A stretch of 64,000 nt of DNA from Dongia_B sp035539215 (GTDB lineage Bacteria > Pseudomonadota > Alphaproteobacteria > Dongiales > Dongiaceae). The stretch's first letter is position 1; every line of letters begins with the position of its first letter. This document shows, in pieces, positions 8,917 to 16,247 of this stretch. The translations under genes were made by a program, and so were the position numbers. Where the stretch lies: positions 62,001 to 126,000 of the forward strand of contig DATLIX010000098.1 in the NCBI GenBank assembly GCA_035539215.1, written 5' to 3'. Below the pieces are notes generated by a model that saw nothing but the letters and a program-made list of their open reading frames with translations, had not been told where the DNA came from and did not search any database.

Positions 8917-9930
8917 ATGCAAGGAACCGTGATCGTTACCGGTGGCGCCGGCTATATCGGCAGTCATGTCTGCAAGGCGCTGCATCGGCGCGGGATCCTT
9001 CCTGTCACCGTCGACGATCTCAGCAGCGGCAATAAGTGGGCGGTCAAATGGGGCCCACTTCATATCGCCAATATCTGCGACGGGACGGCATTGCGCGGTA
9101 TCTTCGATCAGTATCAGGTCGACGCGGTGCTGCATTTCGCTGCCCATTCCCAGGTGGGTGAATCTGTCAGCAATCCGCTGAAATACCATCGCAACAATAT
9201 CGGCGGGACGGTCAGCCTGGCCGAGGTGATGCTGGAACGCGAGGTGCGACGGCTGGTCTTTTCCAGCACCTGCGCCGTCTACGGCATGCCCGATACGACG
9301 CCGATCACGGAAGACGCGCCGCGCCGGCCGGTCAACCCCTACGGCCAGTCGAAAATGTCGGCCGAAAATGCGCTGATGGATGTCGCTGCGACCGGCAAAT
9401 TGAGTGTCGCCATGCTGCGTTATTTCAATGCCGCGGGCGCCGATGCCGATCTGGAAATCGGCGAGGCGCATGAGCCGGAAAGCCACATCATTCCGCTGGC
9501 GATCCGCGCCGCTACCGGCCAGCTCGCTCAGTTCCGCCTGTTCGGCACGGACTATCCGACACCGGACGGCTCCTGCCTGCGGGATTACATCCATGTAAAT
9601 GATCTCGCCTCGGCCCATCTCGCCGCGCTGGATTTCCTTCAGGACCAGACTGGCGCGCATGGCTTCAATCTCGGCACTGGCAAGGCGGTCTCGGTGCGTG
9701 AGATCCTGTCGGCGGTCGAGAGGGTTACCGGCCGAACCGTGCCCACAGCCGAAGTCGAGCGGCGCGCCGGCGATCCGCCGGTCCTGTTTGCCGCCAATGG
9801 CAAGGCACAGAGCCAGCTTAACTGGCAGCCGCGCGAAAGCGATATCGACAGCATCGTGCGCAGCGCCGTTGCCTGGGACGAGGTCTATCGCGCGCAGGGA
9901 CTGGAACCACCCTCCTATAAGCGCGCATAG
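8917..9930 (+). CDS. galE: UDP-glucose 4-epimerase (copy 1)
   Basis: This 337-residue short-chain dehydrogenase fold protein interconverts UDP-glucose and UDP-galactose in the cytoplasm. The NAD-binding TGGAGYIGSH is at 8-17. The catalytic serine motif SST is at 116-118 and YGQSK (Tyr142, Lys146) follows. FNAAGAD, PTPDGSCLRDYIHVNDLA and NLGTGKAVSV are GalE-specific blocks. Length is normal (about 330-340). It probably feeds UDP-Gal to the neighbouring glycosyltransferases, as exoB does in rhizobia. A second copy lies at 61086-62090. It heads a plus-strand run with two glycosyltransferases 36 bases downstream. Confidence 0.95.
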   Translation: MQGTVIVTGGAGYIGSHVCKALHRRGILPVTVDDLSSGNKWAVKWGPLHIANICDGTALRGIFDQYQVDAVLHFAAHSQVGESVSNPLKYHRNNIGGTVSLAEVMLEREVRRLVFSSTCAVYGMPDTTPITEDAPRRPVNPYGQSKMSAENALMDVAATGKLSVAMLRYFNAAGADADLEIGEAHEPESHIIPLAIRAATGQLAQFRLFGTDYPTPDGSCLRDYIHVNDLASAHLAALDFLQDQTGAHGFNLGTGKAVSVREILSAVERVTGRTVPTAEVERRAGDPPVLFAANGKAQSQLNWQPRESDIDSIVRSAVAWDEVYRAQGLEPPSYKRA

Positions 9931-9966
9931 GCCGGATCGGATGTTATCGGGGGAGCAGCGAATGCG

Positions 9967-10935
9967 GTGACGAGGCTGATACAGCGCATCCATCACGGCC
10001 TGTCGTGGCGTTGCGATCTTGCCCTTCAACGGCTTCATCGCCTGACAAGCCACTGGCTGGATGCCCATCTCAGAATCCTGATTGCCTGGCGTTGGTACAT
10101 GCACAGACGGCGCGCCGGCCCATCGTGGTCGCCCCATGGATTGACCGCGCCGGTGATCGTTTCGCTGACTTCTTATCCGCCGCGCTATGCGACGCTGGCT
10201 TTGACGCTGAAGTGCCTTCTGCTGCAATCGGCACATGCCAACCAGGTTATCTTATGGACTGACGATCAATCTGGCGCCGGTCTGCCGCCTGATGTTCTCG
10301 AACTGCGCAAATGGGGGCTTACAATAGGGTGGTGCGACAACACCCTGCGCTCACACAACAAATATATCCACAGCTGGCGGCGTCACCCGGCCGCGTTCAT
10401 CGCCACGGCGGATGACGACACTTATTATTGGCCGGGTTGGCTCGCCGAACTGATTGCGAGTTATGATCCGGGTGGAAATGTCATTCCGTGTCATCGCGTT
10501 CATCGCATCTCTCTGGGGCCGGCCGGCTACCCGGCGCCTTATCGCGACTGGCAATGGGAAAGCCCCGAGACGCGTCCCGGCGTGCTGGTCTTTCCCACCG
10601 GAGCCGGCGGTATACTCTATCCGCCCGGTTGCCTGCATCCCGACGTCGACGATGAGGCGCGCATTCTCGCGCTATGCCCGCGGGCCGACGATATATGGCT
10701 CTATTGGATGGCATTGCGTCAGGGCTGCCTGTTTTGCCGGACGAAGAAAACCCATCACCTGCACCATTGGCGCGGCAGCCAGGAACAGGCACTGATGTGG
10801 GGCAACGTCTTTCAAGGGAGCGGCAATGACGAGCAGATCAGTGCCATGATTGACGCCTTCGGCTGGCCGCCAAACCCTTCACCTTCAGCGTACCGACCGC
10901 GCGAGCGATGGTCGCGGGACGGCTGGGCATCATGA
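9967..10935 (+). CDS. Predicted glycosyltransferase (paralog A of a tandem pair)
   Basis: This 322-residue protein starts at GTG, preceded by GGGGGAG. It contains VIVSLTSYPPRYATLALT followed by QVILWTDD, then SHNKYIHS and FIATADDDTYYWPGWL. That order is seen in a little-studied GT-A-like family where TADDD is the metal-binding site. FPTGAGGILYPPG and PRADDIWLYWMA complete the pattern. No signal peptide is present, so it should act in the cytoplasm. The gene at 11222 encodes a close paralog, so a local duplication is likely. The last 15 residues (arginine and serine rich) are not shared. Donor and acceptor unknown. Confidence 0.75.
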   Translation: MTRLIQRIHHGLSWRCDLALQRLHRLTSHWLDAHLRILIAWRWYMHRRRAGPSWSPHGLTAPVIVSLTSYPPRYATLALTLKCLLLQSAHANQVILWTDDQSGAGLPPDVLELRKWGLTIGWCDNTLRSHNKYIHSWRRHPAAFIATADDDTYYWPGWLAELIASYDPGGNVIPCHRVHRISLGPAGYPAPYRDWQWESPETRPGVLVFPTGAGGILYPPGCLHPDVDDEARILALCPRADDIWLYWMALRQGCLFCRTKKTHHLHHWRGSQEQALMWGNVFQGSGNDEQISAMIDAFGWPPNPSPSAYRPRERWSRDGWAS

Positions 10936-11221
10936 GCCGTGGCACCTTGCGACCGTCACCTCGGGCAATGGCCGCATCGCCTGCGGCTGGGGGGAGCGGA
11001 TTTTTCCCGGCGAATAACCCAGATCTGTGGCGTAAGACTATCCCTGGCTTTGGCAGAACTGCCTCGCCGCTGGATCGCCCGCAGGGCGAACGAACAGGCG
11101 CGCACAGGAGGGGGAGCGTGGCAAACCCCGGTGGGACGGATAGGCGGCCTGCGTCGCGCTGGCGGGTTGCGCCGCGGGCCATCGCACCGCGACGGTCGGC
11201 ACTGGCGATGGAACGAGAAAG

Positions 11222-12142
11222 ATGATTCTCACACAGCGTCTGCGTCAGGGCCTGTCATGGCGGCGCGACCTTGCGGTGCATGAGTTTCAGCGCCTGGTCA
11301 GTCACGGGCGTGATGCCTATTTGCGCGGGCTGGTTGCTTGGCGCTGGAGATCACGCCGGCAAAACGCAGCGCTTGGCCGGCCGTCGCACGGCCTGCCGGC
11401 GCCCCTCATTCTTTCCCTGACGTCCTTTCCGGCGCGTTACGGTACGCTGGCATTGACGCTGAAGTGCCTGTTGCTGCAGTCGGTGCGGCCGGACCGGGTG
11501 ATCCTGTGGATCGCCAAGGAACACCAGGACAGGCTGACGCCGGAAATTCTGGCCTTGCGCGACGAGGGGCTGGAGATCGGCGATTGCGATAACAGTTTGC
11601 GTTCGCACAACAAATATCTTCACAGCCGACGGCTCTATCCCGATGCCTTCATCGCCACGGCGGATGACGACACCTATTACTGGCCGGACTGGCTGGCGGA
11701 ACTGATCGCCGATCACGATCCGCGCCGCAAGGTGATTCCGTGTCATCGTGTCCACCGTATCAAGCTGGGGCCGGATAGCCGTCCCGCGGCCTATCGCGAC
11801 TGGGAATGGGAAAGTACGGCGCTGGAAGCGGATGCGCTGGTTTTTCCGACTGGCGTCGGCGGGGTGCTCTACCGGCCGGATTGCCTGCACCGTGACGTCG
11901 ACGACGCCGCCCGTATCCTCGCCCTTTGCCCGCGTGCCGACGATATCTGGCTCTATTGGATGGCCCAGCGGCAGGGCTTCCTGTTTCGCCGCACCGCGCT
12001 CGGCCGCCCGTTGCACCATTGGCGAACCAGCCAGGCAGAAGGTCTGATGTGGAGCAACGTCTTCGAAGCGAATGGTAATGACGAACAGATGAGCGCCATG
12101 ATCGACGCCTTCGGCTGGCCGGCCTATCATCCGCCGCAATAG
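11222..12142 (+). CDS. Predicted glycosyltransferase (paralog B of a tandem pair)
   Basis: This 306-residue protein parallels the preceding gene end to end. Shared blocks are GLSWRRDLA near the start, LILSLTSFPARYGTLALT, VILWIAKE, SHNKYLHS, FIATADDDTYYWPDWL, VFPTGVGGVLY and PRADDIWLYWMA, ending in MSAMIDAFGWP. The DDD metal site is intact in both copies. The 286 bases between the copies contain no supported gene. ATG start with an AGAAAG stretch just upstream. Two intact but diverged copies suggest the enzymes add different sugars or act at different linkages (inference). Confidence 0.75.
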   Translation: MILTQRLRQGLSWRRDLAVHEFQRLVSHGRDAYLRGLVAWRWRSRRQNAALGRPSHGLPAPLILSLTSFPARYGTLALTLKCLLLQSVRPDRVILWIAKEHQDRLTPEILALRDEGLEIGDCDNSLRSHNKYLHSRRLYPDAFIATADDDTYYWPDWLAELIADHDPRRKVIPCHRVHRIKLGPDSRPAAYRDWEWESTALEADALVFPTGVGGVLYRPDCLHRDVDDAARILALCPRADDIWLYWMAQRQGFLFRRTALGRPLHHWRTSQAEGLMWSNVFEANGNDEQMSAMIDAFGWPAYHPPQ

Positions 12143-12333
12143 CCAACCCCTTCAATCGGCCGCCGGAGCCGACTTTCAACCACCCGTGCAGAGCTGCCGC
12201 GCCATGCCGCTTCCCGGATCGGCCGGTAGCAAAAGCTTTCAATTCCCGGTGGCCGGGTTATCCTCAAAAAGGGGATTCGCGCTGCCTCGCCGTCCAGCAT
12301 GCAGGGTGAGGCGAAGCGCTTGAGGAGGCGACG

Positions 12334-12453
12334 ATGGCAGCGCGCAACAGATCCGATCCATCCATCATCGACCGGACCCCTGAGACCAGGATCGACGACG
12401 AGGATGCTCTCAATCCCATCTCCGTTCGGCAGCCGCGACCGCGCCCATCATGA
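12334..12453 (+). CDS. Small ORF (39 aa) translationally coupled to the flippase-like gene
   Basis: An ATG at 12334 follows a strong SD (GAGGAGGCG, 12322-12330) and opens a 39-codon frame. Its TGA overlaps the ATG of the membrane protein gene at 12450 (ATGA). The peptide is hydrophilic and rich in Arg, Asp, Pro and Ser, with alternating charge (start MAARNRSDPSIIDRT). It has no membrane segment or known domain. The downstream gene has no SD of its own, so ribosomes probably reach it from here. It could be a genuine small protein or a translational leader. Confidence 0.6.
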   Translation: MAARNRSDPSIIDRTPETRIDDEDALNPISVRQPRPRPS

Positions 12454-13556
12454 CCGGCCTCGCTATACGGCCTGATCTGCGCCGCAAGGCGGCGCAGTTG
12501 CCCTGGCTGCATATTGCCCGCTGGTTCACCGGCGTGATCTGCGTCGGCGCAGTGATCGCCGTGGTGCTCAATATCGCCGATATCGAGCGCCTTCTGGCGA
12601 TCATCCGCGGGATTGAGCCGTTATGGCTGTTGCTCGCCCTGGTGACCCAGGCGATGACATATGCCGCCGCGGCGGGGATCTGGCTGCAGGTCTTGCATGC
12701 CAATGGCAGTCCTGTACCATTTCATGTGCTGTATCGTCTCAGTCTGGCGCAGCTCTTTGCCGAACAGGCTCTGCCAAGCAGCGGCGTCAGCGGCGCGCTG
12801 CTGGTCGTCAAGGGCTTGGTCAATCGCGGCATCGAGGAGGCGACCGGCATGGGCTGCATGCTGGTCGGCATGATTTCGTATTATGCCGGCTACCTGCTGG
12901 CTATCCTCGCCAGCTTTATCATTCTGTTCAGCGAACACGACCGGCACGACCCGCATATGATGGTATTGGTCCTGCCGCTGCTCGTCGTTGCCGGTTTCTT
13001 TTGCCTGCTGATCGTGGCGGTCCTCGGCCTGGTCTTCTGGCTGCGTCGCCGCGGCGGCCTCGCGCAACTGCCGACGCGATGGCAATCCTGGCTGCAGCGC
13101 TGGCGCACCGGCTGGTCGATGCTGGAACGGCTGGTGCAGATGCTGGGCGAGGCGCCGGCGGCGCTGCTGCGGAATCGCTCGCTGCTGAGCCGCGCCACGG
13201 CATTGCAGATTACGGTTTTCCTGATCGATGCCGTCACCTTTACGATCATGCTGCAGGCGATCGGCACGCATCTTCGCTATGACATCGTGTTTGCCTGTTT
13301 TGTCCTGGCCTCCCTGGTCGGATCGGTCCTGCCGGTCCCGCTTGGCCTCGGCAGCTTCGAAGCCAGCTGCGTGGCACTGCTGCACCTCTTCCTGGTGCCG
13401 GTGGAGACCGGGCTGGTTGCCGTGCTGCTGCTGCGCGGTTTCACTTTCTGGCTGCCCATGCTGCCGGGACTCTGGCTGGCACATCGAGAGTTGCGGGCGC
13501 TGCAGCCGCGCGGCGAAGACATCGACCAGCATCTGGAAGAGCGCATTTCTTCATAA
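12450..13556 (+). CDS. Flippase-like integral membrane protein (lysylphosphatidylglycerol synthase TM-region family)
   Basis: This 368-residue polytopic protein has about eight hydrophobic segments, including VICVGAVIAVVLNIADI near 30-46 and several in the last 120 residues. The family (UPF0104, the membrane half of MprF-like proteins) is marked by the central LFAEQALPSSGVSGALLV block and by PVPLGLGSFEASCVALL, which matches the PGGLGVxE signature. Members flip or export lipid-linked molecules or act in hopanoid and glycolipid synthesis. Here it may move a lipid-linked sugar or lipid, given its neighbours (inference). ATG overlaps the stop of the 39-codon ORF, so expression is probably coupled. 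The C-terminus is charged and cytoplasmic-looking. Confidence 0.8.
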   Translation: MTGLAIRPDLRRKAAQLPWLHIARWFTGVICVGAVIAVVLNIADIERLLAIIRGIEPLWLLLALVTQAMTYAAAAGIWLQVLHANGSPVPFHVLYRLSLAQLFAEQALPSSGVSGALLVVKGLVNRGIEEATGMGCMLVGMISYYAGYLLAILASFIILFSEHDRHDPHMMVLVLPLLVVAGFFCLLIVAVLGLVFWLRRRGGLAQLPTRWQSWLQRWRTGWSMLERLVQMLGEAPAALLRNRSLLSRATALQITVFLIDAVTFTIMLQAIGTHLRYDIVFACFVLASLVGSVLPVPLGLGSFEASCVALLHLFLVPVETGLVAVLLLRGFTFWLPMLPGLWLAHRELRALQPRGEDIDQHLEERISS

Positions 13557-13580
13557 ATTTTCAATGCATTGCAGCCAATT

Positions 13581-14714
13581 ATGGCGCCGTTTGGGGCAAT
13601 GGGTAAGGCAACCGTGGTGGAGCAGGGCGGCAAAGCGGAGCAGGAGAACGAAGGCGCTGCCGAGGCAGGCGAGGCGCCGCGACCGCGACGCGCACTCAAG
13701 CCCGGCGTGAAGCATATCAGCCTGGCGCTGCAAGGCGGCGGCTCGCATGGCGCTTTCACCTGGGGCGTGATGCATCGGCTGATGAGTGAACCGCGCCTCT
13801 ATATCGACGGCATCAGCGGTACCAGCGCCGGGGCGATGAATGCGGTCGTCTTCGCCGACGGCTTTCTCAAAGGCAAGCGCCAGGGGGCGATCGACGCCCT
13901 GGCCGAGTTCTGGCAGCGCGTCTCGCGGGTGTGCCCCTTGCCACGTTTCATTCCGCGCGGCATTCCCGGCATCTCGGAAGGTTGGGCGGTCGATAACGAT
14001 CCGACCTTCATGATGGTCGATTTCATGACCCGGCTGATGTCGCCGCGCCAGTTCAATCCCATGAAACTCAACCCGCTGGGCGACATCCTGAACGAGCTGG
14101 TCGATTTCGCCCAGTTGCGGGCCCATCCCGATGTGAAGCTTTTCGTCACCGCGTCCAATGTGCGGACCTGTCGCTCGCGCATTTTCCGCACGCCGGAACT
14201 CACGGCGCAGGCGGTGCTGGCTTCGGCCTGCCTGCCATTGCTGTTCGAGGCGGTGGAAGTCGATGGCGAGTTCTATTGGGACGGCGGCTATCTCGGTAAC
14301 CCGGCGATCTATCCCCTGATCCATGAATGTGACAGCAGCGATGTGGTGCTGGTGCATATCAACCCGATGAATCGCCCCGACGTGCCGGCCACGGCGCGCG
14401 ATATCCTGAACCGCATCAATGAAATGACCTTCAATGCTAGTCTGGTGCAGGAGATGCACGGCTTTGCCACCGTCTCCCGGCTGGTCGAAAGCGGCGCCCT
14501 CAATGACGATCGTTATGTTGCTGTCCGTTTCCATCAGATCGGTGCCGAACTGGAACTGGCGGAGATGGGGGCGCTCAGCAAGATGAATACCGAGCGCGCT
14601 TTTCTCGAACATCTGCACCAGCTCGGTTATGAAACCGCCGATCGCTGGGTCACGGAGAATTTCGACCGCATCGGCTGGGAAAGCACCATCGATCTCGAGG
14701 AACGCTACGGCTGA
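13581..14714 (+). CDS. Patatin-like phospholipase family protein
   Basis: This protein of about 377 residues has the patatin catalytic dyad. The oxyanion loop LQGGGSHGAF lies near residue 50, the nucleophile elbow GTSAG near 79 and the aspartate motif WDGGYLGNP near 232. Patatins hydrolyse acyl esters of phospholipids or storage lipids in the cytoplasm. The N-terminal 35 residues are acidic and basic low-complexity (KAEQENEGAAEAGEAP), followed by a proline/arginine linker. The start is uncertain: TTG 13569, ATG 13581 and ATG 13599 are all in frame and none has a clear SD. It follows the flippase-like gene by 24 bases and may be cotranscribed, suggesting a lipid-related pair. Confidence 0.88.
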   Translation: MAPFGAMGKATVVEQGGKAEQENEGAAEAGEAPRPRRALKPGVKHISLALQGGGSHGAFTWGVMHRLMSEPRLYIDGISGTSAGAMNAVVFADGFLKGKRQGAIDALAEFWQRVSRVCPLPRFIPRGIPGISEGWAVDNDPTFMMVDFMTRLMSPRQFNPMKLNPLGDILNELVDFAQLRAHPDVKLFVTASNVRTCRSRIFRTPELTAQAVLASACLPLLFEAVEVDGEFYWDGGYLGNPAIYPLIHECDSSDVVLVHINPMNRPDVPATARDILNRINEMTFNASLVQEMHGFATVSRLVESGALNDDRYVAVRFHQIGAELELAEMGALSKMNTERAFLEHLHQLGYETADRWVTENFDRIGWESTIDLEERYG

Positions 14715-14784
14715 AGCAGTGGTGTGCGATCACGCCAGCGAGGGTATGCATCCGATACTGCCGCCTGACATATTGCCCGGGACA

Positions 14785-14813
14785 TTGACTGACTCCCTGT
14801 CCTTCTGCATGCT
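14785..14813 (+). promoter_or_regulatory. Promoter of the fluoride-riboswitch operon
   Basis: TTGACT (14785-14790) and CATGCT (14808-14813) are separated by 17 bases. Transcription would begin near 14820, exactly where the riboswitch fold begins. The agreement of the two positions supports both calls. Confidence 0.55.
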
Positions 14814-14822
14814 GAATTGCGA

Positions 14823-14872
14823 AGGGGATGGGGTCCCCCAAAACCGCCCGTAAGGGATGATGACTCCTGCCG
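14823..14872 (+). promoter_or_regulatory. Fluoride riboswitch (crcB motif)
   Basis: The bases follow the fluoride riboswitch consensus in order. There is a GGGG-AUGGGGUC-CCCC hairpin (14824-14839), then the AAAACC joining segment, then a CCC-GUAA-GGG hairpin, then the invariant AUGAUGACUCCUGC (14857-14870). GGGGUC in the first loop can pair with GACUCC near the 3' end to form the pseudoknot helix, with one G-U pair. This RNA binds fluoride with magnesium ions and raises expression of exporters. The crcB gene starts 258 bases downstream, which fits the family exactly. I do not see a clear terminator, so control may be translational. Confidence 0.92.
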
Positions 14873-14893
14873 CGTGACGTCGCGTGGTGGGAG

Positions 14894-15133
14894 ATGCTTG
14901 TCCAAAGCCTCTGGCATCCCTTCCGCCGCCTTCTCACGCATCTCACCGGATCGGTCGCCGCCTCGCGCGGTGGCAATATATGGAGATGCCTGATGGGCTT
15001 CCTGCCTTTGCTTGAGCCGCAGGTACGCTCAGGTTTGCCCCCGTCGACGCGGCGGCTGGCCGCCGGCCCGTCGCCGGTACTGTCGCACATATGCAGCGGC
15101 GTGGCGGATATCGGCAGGGGGGAGAGCCGATGA
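14894..15133 (+). CDS. Candidate leader ORF (79 codons) between riboswitch and crcB
   Basis: The frame opens with ATG directly after GGTGGGAG, 22 bases past the riboswitch, and closes with TGA overlapping the crcB ATG (ATGATG). The predicted product has a short hydrophobic stretch (CLMGFLPLLEP) and no known domain. Coupling geometry and SD support it; base composition and a poor SD spacing argue against. It may be only a translated leader that carries riboswitch control to crcB. Confidence 0.3.
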   Translation: MLVQSLWHPFRRLLTHLTGSVAASRGGNIWRCLMGFLPLLEPQVRSGLPPSTRRLAAGPSPVLSHICSGVADIGRGESR

Positions 15134-15525
15134 TGTCGCCGGTCATTGCCTGTTGGGTTGCCCTGGGTAGCGCGCTCGGCGGGGTTGCACGCTATTGGTG
15201 CTCCGGCCTGGCCGCCAATTGGTTCGGCGAGACCTTTCCCTGGGGCACCCTGATCGTCAATATCCTCGGTTCATTCCTGATCGGACTGATCGCCACATTG
15301 ACGAGCCCGGATGGTCGTCTCATGGTTTCGCCGGAGACACGGCAGTTCATGATGGTCGGGATCATCGGCGGGTTCACCACCTTCTCGTCCTTCAGCCTGC
15401 AGACCCTGCGTTTGACGCAGGACGGCGACTGGCTGCCGGCGGGCTTGAATGTTGTCGGCTCGGTGGCTGCCTGCCTGATCATGGTCTGGGCCGGTCACGT
15501 CACCGCCGCTATATTGAACCGCTGA
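15130..15525 (+). CDS. crcB: Fluoride ion channel CrcB/Fluc
   Basis: This small (131 aa) four-helix membrane protein expels fluoride as a dual-topology dimer. Helix 1 carries GSALGGVARYW with the family's GGxxR. Helix 2 has FPWGTLIVNILGSFLIG, including the conserved Asn-x-x-Gly. Helix 3 has GGFTTFSSF, the phenylalanine-box and TFS motif lining the pore. The start ATG at 15130 follows GGGGGGAG; a longer frame begins at 15091 but lacks an SD. The fluoride riboswitch upstream independently supports the assignment. It is followed by DUF190 and an unknown gene with minimal gaps. Confidence 0.95.
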   Translation: MMSPVIACWVALGSALGGVARYWCSGLAANWFGETFPWGTLIVNILGSFLIGLIATLTSPDGRLMVSPETRQFMMVGIIGGFTTFSSFSLQTLRLTQDGDWLPAGLNVVGSVAACLIMVWAGHVTAAILNR

Positions 15526-15549
15526 GCTATGTCGCTGATGGAGGAGAAG

Positions 15550-15897
15550 ATGGAACTGCCAAAGGACGCCATGCTGCTGCGTATCTTCATCGGCGAAAGC
15601 GATCGCGCCGGGCATCAGCCGCTCTACGAAGCAATCGTGCTGCAGGCGCGCGAGGCGCATCTTGCGGGCGCCACGGTGCTGCGCGGGCCGATGGGTTTCG
15701 GCCATTCCAGCCGGTTGCATACGGCGAAGATCCTGCGCCTGTCGGAGGATCTGCCGATCGTCATCGAGATCGTCGACAGCGAGGCGAAGCTGCGCGCCTT
15801 CTGGACGGCGATCGAACCGATCATGGGGGCCAGTCTGGTGACCCTGGAACGTGTCGAGGTGCTGCGCTATGGCACCAGCCACGCGGCGACCGCATAA
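15550..15897 (+). CDS. DUF190 domain protein
   Basis: This protein of about 115 residues has LLRIFIGESDRAGHQPLYEAIV, the opening block of DUF190. AGATVLRGPMGFG and LPIVIEIVDSEAKL follow. The fold is ferredoxin-like, related to PII-type proteins. DUF190 genes are frequent neighbours of crcB, so a role in fluoride tolerance or in regulating the channel is inferred. I place the start at 15550, preceded by GGAGGAG; ATGs at 15529 and 15538 are in frame alternatives. It begins about 25 bases after crcB and is in the same transcript. Confidence 0.88.
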   Translation: MELPKDAMLLRIFIGESDRAGHQPLYEAIVLQAREAHLAGATVLRGPMGFGHSSRLHTAKILRLSEDLPIVIEIVDSEAKLRAFWTAIEPIMGASLVTLERVEVLRYGTSHAATA

Positions 15898-15905
15898 GGT
15901 GTTGC

Positions 15906-16232
15906 GTGAAGGGGTTCAGCGACAACCGATTCTTCAATCTCCTGGCGCGGCTGCAGGTTGCCAGCAATCCGCATCCGACTATCGATCGCTGGAGCTTCGA
16001 CGGTGTCGACTGGCGCCGCGAGAGGCAAAGCCATTGGGGACAGGATTACGCCTATCAGGTCGAGGCCCAGACCCTCACCCATACCGGCCGTCCGGCCTGG
16101 TCCCTGCTGGTGATCGGTGAGACCTGGTGGGGGCCCGATCGCAAGCTGGCCTTGCGCCAGACTCACTGGGGGCGGCTGGTGTCCAGCAGCAAGACCGCGG
16201 CGCTGGCCTGGTTCAACCGGCATGAGCGGTGA
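15906..16232 (+). CDS. Hypothetical protein, third gene of the fluoride operon
   Basis: This 108-residue protein starts at GTG, preceded by AAGG at normal spacing and only 8 bases after the DUF190 stop. It is rich in Trp (8 or so), Arg and His. Notable blocks are NPHPTIDRWSFDGVDWRRE, QSHWGQDYAYQVEA and THWGRLVSS. It has no signal peptide or membrane segment, so it is cytoplasmic. I do not recognise the family. Operon position implies it is induced by fluoride. The aromatic/arginine composition could suit a small-ligand or anion-binding fold, but that is speculation. Confidence 0.72.
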   Translation: MKGFSDNRFFNLLARLQVASNPHPTIDRWSFDGVDWRRERQSHWGQDYAYQVEAQTLTHTGRPAWSLLVIGETWWGPDRKLALRQTHWGRLVSSSKTAALAWFNRHER

Positions 16233-16247
16233 CGAAGATCGCTTTAT

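Noticed and set aside
12621..13532. 303-codon minus-strand frame
   Set aside because: Antisense to the flippase-like membrane protein and extremely Gln/Arg/His-rich.
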